A stretch of DNA of 9,161 nt from Novosphingobium sp. (GCA_027490345.1 JAIXYF010000189.1:1-9161); one strand, 5' to 3'; positions 1 to 6,538 are shown, counted from the first letter of the stretch. Program-made: numbers and translations. Notes: a model not told the origin generated them from the letters alone.

Positions 1-1
1 G

Positions 2-625
2 CGCCACCTGCCCGTGTTCGGCTACGATGATGCGCCGCACGGCCACATGGAAGTGCTGCTCGAAAACGTCCGCGTCCCGGTCGCCAACGTCGTGCTCGGC
101 GAAGGGCGCGGGTTCGAGATCGCGCAAGGCCGCCTCGGGCCGGGCCGCATCCACCACTGCATGCGCACCATCGGCGTTGCGGAAGAAGCGCTCTCGAAGA
201 TGGCCCGCCGTCTCCAGTCGCGCGTCGCCTTCGGCAAGAAGATTTCCGAACAGTCCGTGTGGGAAGAACGCATTGCCCGCGCCCGCATCGATATCGAGAT
301 GACCCGCCTGCTCTGCCTCAAGGCGGCGGACATGATGGACAAGGTCGGCAACAAGGCCGCCGCGCTCGAAATCGCGATGATCAAGGTGCAGGCGCCCAAC
401 ATGGCGCTGCGCATCATCGATGATGCGATCCAGGCCCACGGCGGCGGCGGCGTTTCGGAAGATTTCGGCCTTGCCGAAGCCTATGCCCACCAGCGCACGC
501 TGCGCCTCGCGGATGGTCCGGACGAAGTTCACGCCCGCGCCGTCGCCCGCATCGAATATGCCCGCCACACCGATCTGCCGAGCGATCCGGGCTTCACCTC
601 GGGCGATATGGCGATCTCGCGCTGA
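2..625 (+). CDS. Acyl-CoA dehydrogenase, ACAD10/ACAD11 (LvaC-like) type, C-terminal part
   Basis: The 5' end lies outside the window; 207 residues are visible, covering the end of the middle beta domain and the C-terminal helical domain. The stretch GRIHHCMRTIGVAEEAL followed by a FGKKISEQ segment is typical of FAD-dependent acyl-CoA dehydrogenases of the ACAD10/ACAD11 branch. AHGGGGVSEDFGLAEAY is the usual family C-terminal motif. Where classical enzymes such as MCAD carry the catalytic Glu in YEGT, this protein reads RLADGPDEVH, so Asp takes that place by eye alignment, as I recall for the ACAD10/11 branch. The reaction expected of the family is flavin-dependent chemistry on acyl-CoA thioesters; for ACAD10/11 and LvaC it is linked to conversion of 4-phosphoacyl-CoA made by a partner kinase. 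Such a kinase-like gene lies two genes downstream. The family call is firm; the exact substrate is inferred. Confidence 0.93.
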   Translation, partial: RHLPVFGYDDAPHGHMEVLLENVRVPVANVVLGEGRGFEIAQGRLGPGRIHHCMRTIGVAEEALSKMARRLQSRVAFGKKISEQSVWEERIARARIDIEMTRLLCLKAADMMDKVGNKAAALEIAMIKVQAPNMALRIIDDAIQAHGGGGVSEDFGLAEAYAHQRTLRLADGPDEVHARAVARIEYARHTDLPSDPGFTSGDMAISR

Positions 626-635
626 TCGACCTTTC

Positions 636-659
636 CCCCCTCCCGCTTGCGGGAGGGGG
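636..659. repeat. Perfect GC-rich palindrome between the acyl-CoA dehydrogenase and the alcohol dehydrogenase
   Basis: An 11-base arm (636-646, CCCCCTCCCGC) pairs exactly with 649-659, leaving TT at the turn (a four-base loop if the last pair opens). It begins 10 bases after the upstream stop codon and ends about 20 bases before the next start. No T-run follows, so it is not a textbook terminator. Palindromes of this form are familiar as dispersed intergenic elements in sphingomonad genomes; that is general knowledge, not tested here. As an mRNA hairpin it could stabilise the upstream message or lower read-through into the alcohol dehydrogenase. Confidence 0.75.
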
Positions 660-678
660 TCTCCACAAGGGAAACCGC

Positions 679-1770
679 ATGAAAGCCGCCATCCTCGAAG
701 CCGCCGGTCAGCCGCTCGTCATCGAACAACTCACCGTATCGAAGCCCGGCCCGCATGAAGTGCTGATCCGCACCGCCGCCTGCGGCCTTTGCCATTCTGA
801 CCTGCACTTCATGGAAGGCACCTATCCTCACCCGATGCCTTGCGTCGGCGGGCATGAAGCGGCAGGCATTGTCGAGGAAATCGGCAGCGAAGTGCGCACG
901 GTGAAGAAGGGCGATGCCGTCGTCACCTGCCTCTCCGCGTTCTGCGGCCACTGCGAATTCTGCGTCACGGGGCGCATGTCGCTCTGCCTTGGCGGAGACA
1001 CCCGCCGCCGCCCCGGCGAAGCACCGCGCCTCACCCGCTCCGGCGATGGCAGCGTGGTCAACCAGATGCTCAATCTCTCGGCCTTTGCCGAAATGATGCT
1101 CATCCACGAACACGCCTGCGTGGCGATCAACCCGGAAATGCCGCTCGACCGAGCCGCCGTCATCGGCTGCGCTGTCACCACCGGCGCGGGCACGATCTTC
1201 AACGCGTGCAAGGTCACGCCCGGTGAAACGGTTGCGGTAATCGGCTGCGGCGGCGTGGGCCTTGCCACGATCAACGCCGCCAAGATCGCCGGCGCGGGGC
1301 GCATCATTGCCGCCGATCCCATGCCCGAAAAGCGGGAGCTGGCGATCAAGCTGGGCGCAACGGACGTGATCGACGCGCTCGATCCCGATGCGGCGAAGAA
1401 GATTCAGGAAATGACCAAGGGCGGCGTCCACCACGCCATCGAAGCCGTCGGCCGCCCCGCCTCGGGCGATCTCGCCGTGGCCTCGCTGCGCCGCGGCGGC
1501 ACCGCCACGATCCTTGGCATGATGCCGCTTTCCCACAAGGTCGGCCTCTCTGCGGTCGATCTGCTTTCGGGCAAGAAGCTGCAGGGCGCGATCATGGGCG
1601 GCAATCACTTCCCGGTCGATCTGCCGCGCCTCGTCGATTTCTACATGCGCGGCCTTCTGGACCTCGACAGCATCATCGCCGAGCGCATCCCGCTGGAAGG
1701 CATCAACGCCGGATTCGAGAAGATGAAGCAGGGCCACTCCGCCCGCTCGGTGATCGTTTTCGATCAGTAA
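679..1770 (+). CDS. Zinc-dependent, NAD-linked medium-chain alcohol dehydrogenase (class III-like)
   Basis: This 363-residue protein is a complete medium-chain dehydrogenase. The catalytic zinc ligands are recognisable as Cys38 in CGLCHSD, His59 in GGHEAAG and Cys164 in GCAVTTG, with Ser40 in the proton-relay position. The structural zinc lobe has Cys89, Cys92, Cys95 and Cys103, with the same 3-3-8 spacing as horse liver ADH. The nucleotide fold shows VIGCGGVGL (residues 187-195), and Asp213 ends the second strand, which favours NAD over NADP. The ATG has AAGGG seven bases upstream. The protein should oxidise a primary or secondary alcohol, or reduce the carbonyl, in the cytoplasm. Its position between ACAD-like and kinase-like genes suggests a hydroxyacyl or alcohol intermediate of the same pathway, but the sequence does not fix the substrate. 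True glutathione-dependent formaldehyde dehydrogenase is less likely given the context. Confidence 0.93.
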   Translation: MKAAILEAAGQPLVIEQLTVSKPGPHEVLIRTAACGLCHSDLHFMEGTYPHPMPCVGGHEAAGIVEEIGSEVRTVKKGDAVVTCLSAFCGHCEFCVTGRMSLCLGGDTRRRPGEAPRLTRSGDGSVVNQMLNLSAFAEMMLIHEHACVAINPEMPLDRAAVIGCAVTTGAGTIFNACKVTPGETVAVIGCGGVGLATINAAKIAGAGRIIAADPMPEKRELAIKLGATDVIDALDPDAAKKIQEMTKGGVHHAIEAVGRPASGDLAVASLRRGGTATILGMMPLSHKVGLSAVDLLSGKKLQGAIMGGNHFPVDLPRLVDFYMRGLLDLDSIIAERIPLEGINAGFEKMKQGHSARSVIVFDQ

Positions 1771-1803
1771 CGCCTAACCCAAGTGACAGGACAGCCCTTC
1801 GCC

Positions 1804-1842
1804 TTGCGCAGGGTAGACGGGGCTGGTGCAAAGGCTGCGCAA
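1804..1842. repeat. 8-base inverted repeat in the gap before the phosphotransferase
   Basis: TTGCGCAG at 1804-1811 is the exact reverse complement of CTGCGCAA at 1835-1842, separated by 23 bases, within the 96-base gap between the alcohol dehydrogenase stop and the phosphotransferase start. It could form a leader hairpin or act as an operator. No T-run follows. An arm of this length can arise by chance in GC-rich DNA, so confidence is low. Confidence 0.3.
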
Positions 1843-1866
1843 ACACGCGCAATCGGGAAAACTGAA

Positions 1867-2940
1867 ATGACTGAAGCAATCGACGCACAGGCCGCCTTCA
1901 CCGGCACCGTCATCCCCGAAGGCGCCGACAAGCTTGACGACGCGAAGCTGACCGCGTGGTTCGAGGCGAATGTCGCGGGCTTCAAGGGGCCGCTCAGCGT
2001 CTCGAAGTTCAAGGGCGGCCAGTCGAACCCCACCTACCGGATCGACGCACCCTCCGGCCCTTATGTCCTGCGCCGCAAGCCGCTCGGCAAGCTGCTCCCC
2101 AGCGCTCATGCGGTAGACCGCGAATTCAAGGTGCAGTCCGCGCTGGCCGGCACCGATTTCCCGGTCGCTCCGCAGTATGGCCTGTGCACCGATGAAAGCG
2201 TGGCGGGCGCGATGTTCTATGTGATGGGCTGCGTCGATGGCCGCACCATCTGGGACGGCGCCATGCCCGGCGCGACGCCCGAAGATCGCCGCGCGACCTA
2301 CTTCGCCATGGTCGATACCCTCGCCGCGCTCCACAGCGTCGACGTGGAAGCCGTCGGCCTTTCCGATTTCGGCAAGCCCGGCAACTATTTCGGCCGTCAG
2401 GTCGATCGCTGGACCAAGCAATACCGCCTTTCGGAAACCGAGCGGATGGAGCCGATGGAGCGCCTGATCGACTGGCTCCCGCGCACGCTGCCCGAACAGA
2501 CCCGTGTAAGCGTCGTCCACGGTGATTTCCGCATCGACAACATGATCTTCGCGCATGGAGAGCCAATGCCCCTCGCCGTGCTCGATTGGGAACTCTCCAC
2601 CCTCGGCGATCCGCTGGCCGATTTCACGTATTTCGCGATGGCCTGGTCCACCGAAAATGGAGGCCGCTCGGGCGTCGCAGACCTCGACCGCAAGGCGCTG
2701 GGCATCCCGGAACTCGATGAAGTCGTCGCCCGCTACTGCGCAAAGACGAGCCGCGACGATATCCCCGGCATGGACTGGTACCTGGCCTACAACTACTTCC
2801 GCCTCGCGGGCATCATCCAGGGCATCAAGAAGCGCTATCTCGACGGCACCGCCAGCAGCGCCCACGCCAAGACCATGTCCGACCGTGTCGGCCCGCTGGC
2901 GGACACGGCTTGGGAATACGCGCTGAAGGCGGGGGCATAA
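1867..2940 (+). CDS. APH-fold phosphotransferase, ACAD10/11 kinase-domain (LvaA-like) type
   Basis: This 357-residue protein belongs to the aminoglycoside-phosphotransferase/choline-kinase fold, in the subgroup that resembles the kinase part of animal ACAD10/ACAD11. It shows FKGGQSNPTY (48-57), the glycine-rich nucleotide loop; YVLRRKP (66-72), likely carrying the ATP-contacting basic residue; VVHGDFRIDNM (216-226), with catalytic Asp220 and metal-binding Asn225; and LDWELSTLGDPLADF (239-253), the DFG-equivalent segment with Asp240. The ATG at 1867 is chosen because family members start shortly before the LTAWFEANVAGFKGPL region and GGGA lies about eight bases upstream; the frame is open back to an ATG at 1783. 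By analogy with LvaA it should phosphorylate the 4-hydroxyl of an acyl-CoA, priming it for the ACAD-like partner. Antibiotic resistance is an unlikely role. Fold certain; substrate inferred. Confidence 0.92.
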   Translation: MTEAIDAQAAFTGTVIPEGADKLDDAKLTAWFEANVAGFKGPLSVSKFKGGQSNPTYRIDAPSGPYVLRRKPLGKLLPSAHAVDREFKVQSALAGTDFPVAPQYGLCTDESVAGAMFYVMGCVDGRTIWDGAMPGATPEDRRATYFAMVDTLAALHSVDVEAVGLSDFGKPGNYFGRQVDRWTKQYRLSETERMEPMERLIDWLPRTLPEQTRVSVVHGDFRIDNMIFAHGEPMPLAVLDWELSTLGDPLADFTYFAMAWSTENGGRSGVADLDRKALGIPELDEVVARYCAKTSRDDIPGMDWYLAYNYFRLAGIIQGIKKRYLDGTASSAHAKTMSDRVGPLADTAWEYALKAGA

Positions 2941-2943
2941 GGT

Positions 2944-3003
2944 CCTCCCCATTTTTGCGAAGCACAAATGGGGAGGTGACAGCCCGAAGAGCTGACGGAG
3001 GGG
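2944..3003. repeat. Near-perfect hairpin repeat after the phosphotransferase gene
   Basis: Starting three bases after the stop codon, 2944-2958 pairs with 2962-2976 in a 15-position stem with one mismatch (T2955/C2965), closed over GAA. A short second hairpin, CAGC (2980-2983) with GCTG (2991-2994), follows, and then a GGAGGGG tail to 3003. Composite repeats with a CCTCCCC/GGGGAGG stem and a GCTGACGGAGGGG-like tail are, to my knowledge, frequent between genes in sphingomonads. The strong stem at the end of a three-gene run could act as a rho-dependent pause or mRNA-stabilising end, but there is no T-tract after it. Confidence 0.72.
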
Positions 3004-3180
3004 CAGAAGCTCGGCGGCGACAGGAAGAGGATTGCCGAAGGTGATCGGGCGATAGATTTGGCAGTGTCGGACCACAGCCCGCCTGATCACATCAGCTTAC
3101 GATAGGAGTGCCGAGATAAGCATGCGTATCATCACGAAGAAGAATTGCTGAGGTGGGTTTGATGTGGCATTTCTGAGTCG
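3004..3180. other. Non-coding stretch before the low-GC gene
   Basis: After the hairpin repeat there is no convincing gene, RNA or repeat. Two tiny open frames (ATG at 3122, 8 codons; ATG at 3162, 4 codons) end before 3181 and look like chance. Base composition falls gradually toward the following AT-richer gene. I see no clear Shine-Dalgarno sequence directly before the ATG at 3181, nor direct repeats marking an insertion boundary. Confidence 0.5.
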
Positions 3181-4134
3181 ATGGATAGGTTCAACAAAAG
3201 CATCCTCGCTGCGCTTCTGGGGTTGGTACTTATAGGCGCCGGCACTGGCAAAGAACCAAGCAGCAAAGAGATCAGCACACAGGCAGAATCACAAGACAGA
3301 TCAATCAAGTCAGGTTCAAAATCCTCAAATTCACCGTCGTCAGTGCCAATTGAAATGCTGAATCCACAAAATAAAGATGAGCTTACGGTTCCATGTGAAA
3401 AGGACGTAGACCGAAGGCAGAGTGATCTTTGCGCTCAATGGAAAGCCGCAGGCGCAGCAGACCGTGCAGCTTGGTGGGCAATGATTGGGACTATTGTTGC
3501 ACTGCTTGGTAGCACCGGACTGTACTGGCAAATTCATCTAAGCAGAAAGGCGGTCGAAGAGACCAGTTTAGCAACCAAGGCCATGGCGAAAGCAAATGAG
3601 ATCGCTGTAGCTGCACAGCGGCCATGGTTGTCGATCCATGTTGAGCCCACGGTGCTAAAATTGCAGGGTAAAGCTTTGCGCTGTGAAATAAACATACATG
3701 TAAATAATCTAGGCCAGTCAGTTGCTAATAATTACTGCTTTTTATTTGATCTCACGTATACTCGAGATGGAAATCCAAATTATGTTGATCAAATATGGAA
3801 GGGTTTTGAAGAAAAGAAGGTCAAAAATCGGAGCTTAGTCATCCCTGGCGATGTCGAAGTTTTTAAATTTTGGAGCTATAAAAACATCGACTTCATCGAC
3901 GGGTACGATACTGCAATCAATGACAACGGAGGCGTTTTGGCACGATTTGCAGTAAGTGCATTCTACCAAAGCGATGTAACTGGCGATAAATGGCTACAAA
4001 TTGATAAGGTTTGGTGGATCGCTCATCGTACATACGAAGGAAATGTGTTAACTAAAATTGATAAGAACTTCACTGGCGCCGAACCTAACATGTTATCTGC
4101 TGAACCACTTGTGGCAGCAACATTAGGTCATTAA
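3181..4134 (+). CDS. Membrane-anchored protein of unknown function, low GC
   Basis: I do not recognise a characterised family for this 317-residue protein. Residues 8-20 (LAALLGLVLIGAG region) form a short hydrophobic segment that looks like a signal peptide or first membrane helix, without a lipobox Cys. Residues 24-70 are polar, rich in Ser, Lys and Gln. A segment with Cys72 and SDLCAQWKAAGAA (81-93) leads into a clear transmembrane helix at about 97-116, then a charged helix (120-145) ending in AQRPWL. The rest, about 150-290, is likely beta-rich. Proteins with a DLCAQW..A..AA...W membrane segment followed by an AQRPW motif recur as hypotheticals in proteobacteria, as I remember them. GC is about 44% (hand count over 3181-4140), far below the flanking genes, which suggests acquisition. 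An in-frame stop at 3160-3162 fixes the ATG at 3181 as the only ATG start. No strong ribosome binding site is visible. The frame is certain, the function is not. Confidence 0.8.
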   Translation: MDRFNKSILAALLGLVLIGAGTGKEPSSKEISTQAESQDRSIKSGSKSSNSPSSVPIEMLNPQNKDELTVPCEKDVDRRQSDLCAQWKAAGAADRAAWWAMIGTIVALLGSTGLYWQIHLSRKAVEETSLATKAMAKANEIAVAAQRPWLSIHVEPTVLKLQGKALRCEINIHVNNLGQSVANNYCFLFDLTYTRDGNPNYVDQIWKGFEEKKVKNRSLVIPGDVEVFKFWSYKNIDFIDGYDTAINDNGGVLARFAVSAFYQSDVTGDKWLQIDKVWWIAHRTYEGNVLTKIDKNFTGAEPNMLSAEPLVAATLGH

Positions 4135-4153
4135 ACCGTACCGGAATTACGGT
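4135..4153. terminator. Weak inverted repeat between convergent genes, possible terminator
   Basis: ACCGTA (4135-4140), directly after the stop codon of the low-GC gene, pairs with TACGGT (4148-4153) over a 7-base loop. On the minus strand the stem is followed by a short TTAA stretch, so it may help end the minus-strand nucleotidyltransferase unit as well. The stem is short and lacks a real T-run. Confidence 0.35.
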
Positions 4154-4180
4154 ACCATGTGCAACAGCCCCGAAATCCCC

Positions 4181-4363
4181 TCACCACTCCCCGCCCAACT
4201 TCTCGATCTCCGCCAGCAACGCGCGCTTGGCTTCGTTGCGGCGCTTGCCACTGTTGCGCGGCACCTCAATCGGCCCGATTTCCGCACGGCGGGCAGCAAG
4301 GCGTTCGGACATAGCTTCGAGCGTGGTCGGCTCAGTCCGGGTCTGCAAGGTCTTGAAGGCCAT
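4181..4363 (-). CDS. Small charged protein (60 aa) coupled to the nucleotidyltransferase gene
   Basis: The frame runs from an ATG at 4363 (minus strand) to a stop at 4181 and encodes 60 residues. The start lies inside the preceding nucleotidyltransferase gene, overlapping its end by 32 bases, which suggests translational coupling; a GGCAGG stretch sits just upstream as a possible ribosome binding site. The protein is rich in Arg, Lys and Glu. A helical N-terminal part (LEAMSERLAARRAEIGP, about 15-31) is followed by a basic stretch NSGKRRNEAKRALLAEIEKL (37-56). No catalytic motif or membrane segment is visible. The same frame is open further upstream to 4480, but that part reads as a shadow of the larger gene (Cys- and Trp-rich, no family look). 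It may be the partner of the nucleotidyltransferase; the function is unknown. Confidence 0.62.
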   Translation of the reverse strand: MAFKTLQTRTEPTTLEAMSERLAARRAEIGPIEVPRNSGKRRNEAKRALLAEIEKLGGEW

Positions 4364-4880
4364 GGTCGCCTGCCGTTTCTTCGCGAATGCGCTTGTCCAT
4401 ATACTGCAGGTCCAGCCCTTCACAAAGGCTGAACAGGGCGCGGGCCTGCTCCAGCATTTCCGGCGCGGAGCCTGAGGCATATTGCCCCATCCGGTCGGCG
4501 ATCATGTCTTCCGGCGCGATCACGGCGACGGACCCGTCGGCACCAAGCTCCAGAACACGCACCCGCGTCCGGTCCGCAAGGCCGTCGAGCAGACTGCCAG
4601 AGACAACCTCGAAGCCCAGCGCAAGCTCGGGATGCACCCAGCCCCGCGTCGCTTTCTCCGGCCCGGACGGACGGACAAACCCTTGCCGCTGTATGGCGGC
4701 TTCGAGCAGTTCCTGCCGCGCGCAGGAAAGATCGAAATCGCCGGTCGTGATCGCCCCGCCGGTATAGAATTCCACCGCGCCGCCACCGACGAGAATGGGC
4801 GGGTTGAAGCCTGCATCATCCAGATCGCGGCTCACACGGGCCAGCAAACGCAGCGCGGCTTCAAACTGGGGGCGGTACAT
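4332..4880 (-). CDS. Nucleotidyltransferase-fold protein (DUF6036/AbiEii-like)
   Basis: This 182-residue protein carries the polymerase-beta-type nucleotidyltransferase signature. PILVGGGAVEFYTGG (28-42) is the strand-and-Gly-Gly element, GDFDL (47-51) gives the metal-binding Asp48-x-Asp50 pair, and Glu91 in FEVV is a plausible third acidic residue. PEDMIADRMGQY (123-134) followed by MLEQARALF matches the PEDLI..K helix seen in AbiEii-like and DUF6036 proteins. Family members act as toxins, antitoxins or modifying enzymes that transfer nucleotides to RNA, protein or small molecules; which applies here is not visible. ATG at 4880 is the only good start, because the frame meets a stop at 4929-4931 with no ATG between. 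It is the first gene of a minus-strand pair, convergent with the low-GC gene and divergent from the transporter. Its composition is high-GC, unlike the neighbour at 3181. Confidence 0.85.
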   Translation of the reverse strand: MYRPQFEAALRLLARVSRDLDDAGFNPPILVGGGAVEFYTGGAITTGDFDLSCARQELLEAAIQRQGFVRPSGPEKATRGWVHPELALGFEVVSGSLLDGLADRTRVRVLELGADGSVAVIAPEDMIADRMGQYASGSAPEMLEQARALFSLCEGLDLQYMDKRIREETAGDHGLQDLADPD

Positions 4881-5236
4881 GGCGCAAAGAGTGCGCGCTG
4901 GTTTGCGGTTTGTCGAGTTGGGGAGGCCCTATTTTCCTACATCCCCCTGATCTGGCATAAGCCAGCGCAGGCCTTCCGGCCCCGCTCTTTGTCATCGTTG
5001 GCCAGACTCCACATAGTGCGGGCGGAGACGTGTCACCTGTCCACTGCCTCAAGGAAAACTCGTAATTTCCGCAAGTTGGGACCAAATCCGGAGGGTGACA
5101 CGGTGTAACTTGTGTCACCCTAAGCCCGAGCCCCCGCCCGGTCAAAATGCCCCGAACTTAGCCGCCCCCTCTGGCGTTGCCCAGCAAGCCCCCCTATGCC
5201 TTGGTCTGCAGGCGTCAGACCTGCGAAAGGACGAGG
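4881..5236. promoter_or_regulatory. Divergent intergenic region between nucleotidyltransferase pair and MFS transporter
   Basis: This 356-base gap must hold the promoters of both divergent units. It contains a 14-base palindrome, CTGGC-ATAA-GCCAG at 4952-4965, and a cluster of GTGTCAC-type words (listed separately). I could not place -35/-10 hexamers with confidence for either gene. No tRNA-like cloverleaf or small gene is convincing here; the longer open frames crossing it lack start signals and family features. Confidence 0.5.
5093..5120. promoter_or_regulatory. 9-base inverted repeat of GGGTGACAC with inner GTGTAAC, possible operator
   Basis: GGGTGACAC (5093-5101) is exactly complementary to GTGTCACCC (5112-5120) across a 10-base spacer, and the spacer itself contains the related word GTGTAAC (5103-5109). 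A further GTGTCACC lies upstream at 5030-5037. The word therefore occurs at 5030, 5095 (inverted), 5103 (one mismatch) and 5112. The last three are set 8 and 9 bases apart, 117 bases or more before the transporter start. This suits a multi-site operator or a hairpin; no regulator gene is next to it, so the binding protein is unknown. Confidence 0.45.
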
Positions 5237-6538
5237 ATGAGCGAACCAGCCGGGCAGAACACGCCCAAACCCCAATCGCTGCGCCTTGTCCTCGCGGTTT
5301 TGCTTGTCGTCTATGTTTTCAATTTCCTTGATCGGCAGATCGTCAACATTCTAGCTGAACCGATCCGCCGCGATCTCGGCCTCTCCGATACACAGATCGG
5401 GCTGATGACCGGCATCGCGTTTGCCGCGTTCTACACCTGCCTTGGCATTCCCATCGCGCGCTATGCGGATCGGCCGGGCACCAACCGCGTCGGGCTGATT
5501 GCCGGCGCGCTGATCGTGTGGTCCGGCATGACGGCGCTGTGCGGGCAGGCGCAGAATTTTGTGCAATTGCTGCTTGCCCGCATCGGGGTCGGCGTGGGCG
5601 AGGCTGGGTGCACGCCTGCTGCCCATTCGCTGATTGCCGATCTGGCCCCGCCCGAAAAGCGCGCCTCGGCCATGGCGATCTATGCGCTGGGCATCCCCAT
5701 TGGCACACTGCTGGGGATGCTGATCGGCGGGCTGCTGGCCGATGCCTATGGCTGGCGGACAGCGTTCATGGTCGTCGGGTTGCCGGGTGTGGCGCTGGCG
5801 GGCGCGGTCGTGCTGAGCTTGCGCGATCCGCGCCGCGCGCCAGCGGCCCTCAGCGCCGCCAGCATGGCGCCCCCGCGGCCGGCCCTTTCCAACCGCGAGG
5901 CGCTGGCGGAAATTCTGGGCTCGCGCGCCTTCGTGCTGCTGCTTGCGGCGGGATCAGCGGCCGCATTCCTCAGCTATGGCAAGGCCACCTGGACGACGAT
6001 CTTCTTTCAGCGCACCCACGGGCTGACGGCGGGCGAAACCGGGTTCTGGTTCGGCATCTGGGGCGGTGTGGCGGCCATTGTCGGCACGCTGGCGGGCGGC
6101 TGGCTGGCTGACCGCTTTGGCAAGATCAACCGCCGCCATGTGATGACAGCGCCCGCCGTCGGCTTTGCCGCAGCGGTACCGCTGGCGATCTCGGCTTATG
6201 TCATGACCGACTGGCGCTGGGCACTGGCGCTGCTGATGATCCCCACCGCGCTCAATTCGCTGTATTACGGCCCGTGCTTTTCCAGCGCGCAGGGGTTGGT
6301 AAAGCCCGAGGCGCGGGCGATGGCCAGCGCGGTCCTGCTGTTCAGCCAGAACCTCATCGGCCTTGGCCTCGGCCCGCTGTTCTTCGGAATGCTGTCAGAC
6401 TGGATCAAGCCGATAGCAGGCGATGAAAGCGTGCGCTGGGTGCTTTATGGAGCTGCCGTGATCGGTTTTATCCCGGCCTTCTTCTTCTGGCGCGCATCGC
6501 TGCGACTGAATGAGGAACTGGACCGCAAAGGGCCCTGA
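5237..6538 (+). CDS. MFS transporter, Spinster-like
   Basis: This 433-residue integral inner-membrane protein has the 12-helix major facilitator layout: a first helix at about 17-32 ending in FNFLDRQ, the aromatic-Leu-Asp-Arg signature of Spinster-like carriers; an N-half motif A variant (GIPIARYADRPGTNR, 70-84); the ARIGVGVGEAGCTPAAHSLI segment (114-133) leading to PPEKRASAMAIY; a loop rich in Ala and Pro between the halves (about 196-222); and a C-half motif A (GGWLADRFGKINRR, 287-300). ATG at 5237 is preferred over an in-frame ATG at 5177 because AAGGA sits five bases before it and the extra 20 residues do not resemble the family. Carriers of this group move organic acids, lipids or aromatic compounds by proton coupling; no substrate can be read from the sequence. 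The gene appears to be a single transcription unit. Confidence 0.92.
   Translation: MSEPAGQNTPKPQSLRLVLAVLLVVYVFNFLDRQIVNILAEPIRRDLGLSDTQIGLMTGIAFAAFYTCLGIPIARYADRPGTNRVGLIAGALIVWSGMTALCGQAQNFVQLLLARIGVGVGEAGCTPAAHSLIADLAPPEKRASAMAIYALGIPIGTLLGMLIGGLLADAYGWRTAFMVVGLPGVALAGAVVLSLRDPRRAPAALSAASMAPPRPALSNREALAEILGSRAFVLLLAAGSAAAFLSYGKATWTTIFFQRTHGLTAGETGFWFGIWGGVAAIVGTLAGGWLADRFGKINRRHVMTAPAVGFAAAVPLAISAYVMTDWRWALALLMIPTALNSLYYGPCFSSAQGLVKPEARAMASAVLLFSQNLIGLGLGPLFFGMLSDWIKPIAGDESVRWVLYGAAVIGFIPAFFFWRASLRLNEELDRKGP

Noticed and set aside
529..1737. Long minus-strand open frame (402 codons) opposite the alcohol dehydrogenase
   Set aside because: Its residues are dominated by Ala, Asp, Arg, Gly and His runs typical of the antisense of a high-GC gene; the plus strand has clear zinc and Rossmann motifs.
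1867..2940. Aminoglycoside resistance kinase
   Set aside because: The APH fold is shared, but FKGGQSNPTY, VLRRKP and HGDFRIDN place it with the ACAD10/11-type kinases, and the neighbours are acyl-CoA metabolism genes.
1774..3090. Minus-strand open frame (438 codons) opposite the phosphotransferase
   Set aside because: It is antisense to a gene with complete kinase-fold motifs and shows no domain of its own.
3122..3151. Eight-codon open frame as a possible leader peptide before the low-GC gene
   Set aside because: The nearest AGGAG is 13 bases upstream, too far for good initiation, and no attenuator structure follows.
4482..5108. Plus-strand open frame of 208 codons across the nucleotidyltransferase gene and the intergenic region
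   Set aside because: No family features, no ribosome binding site, and it is opposite a gene with clear nucleotidyltransferase motifs.
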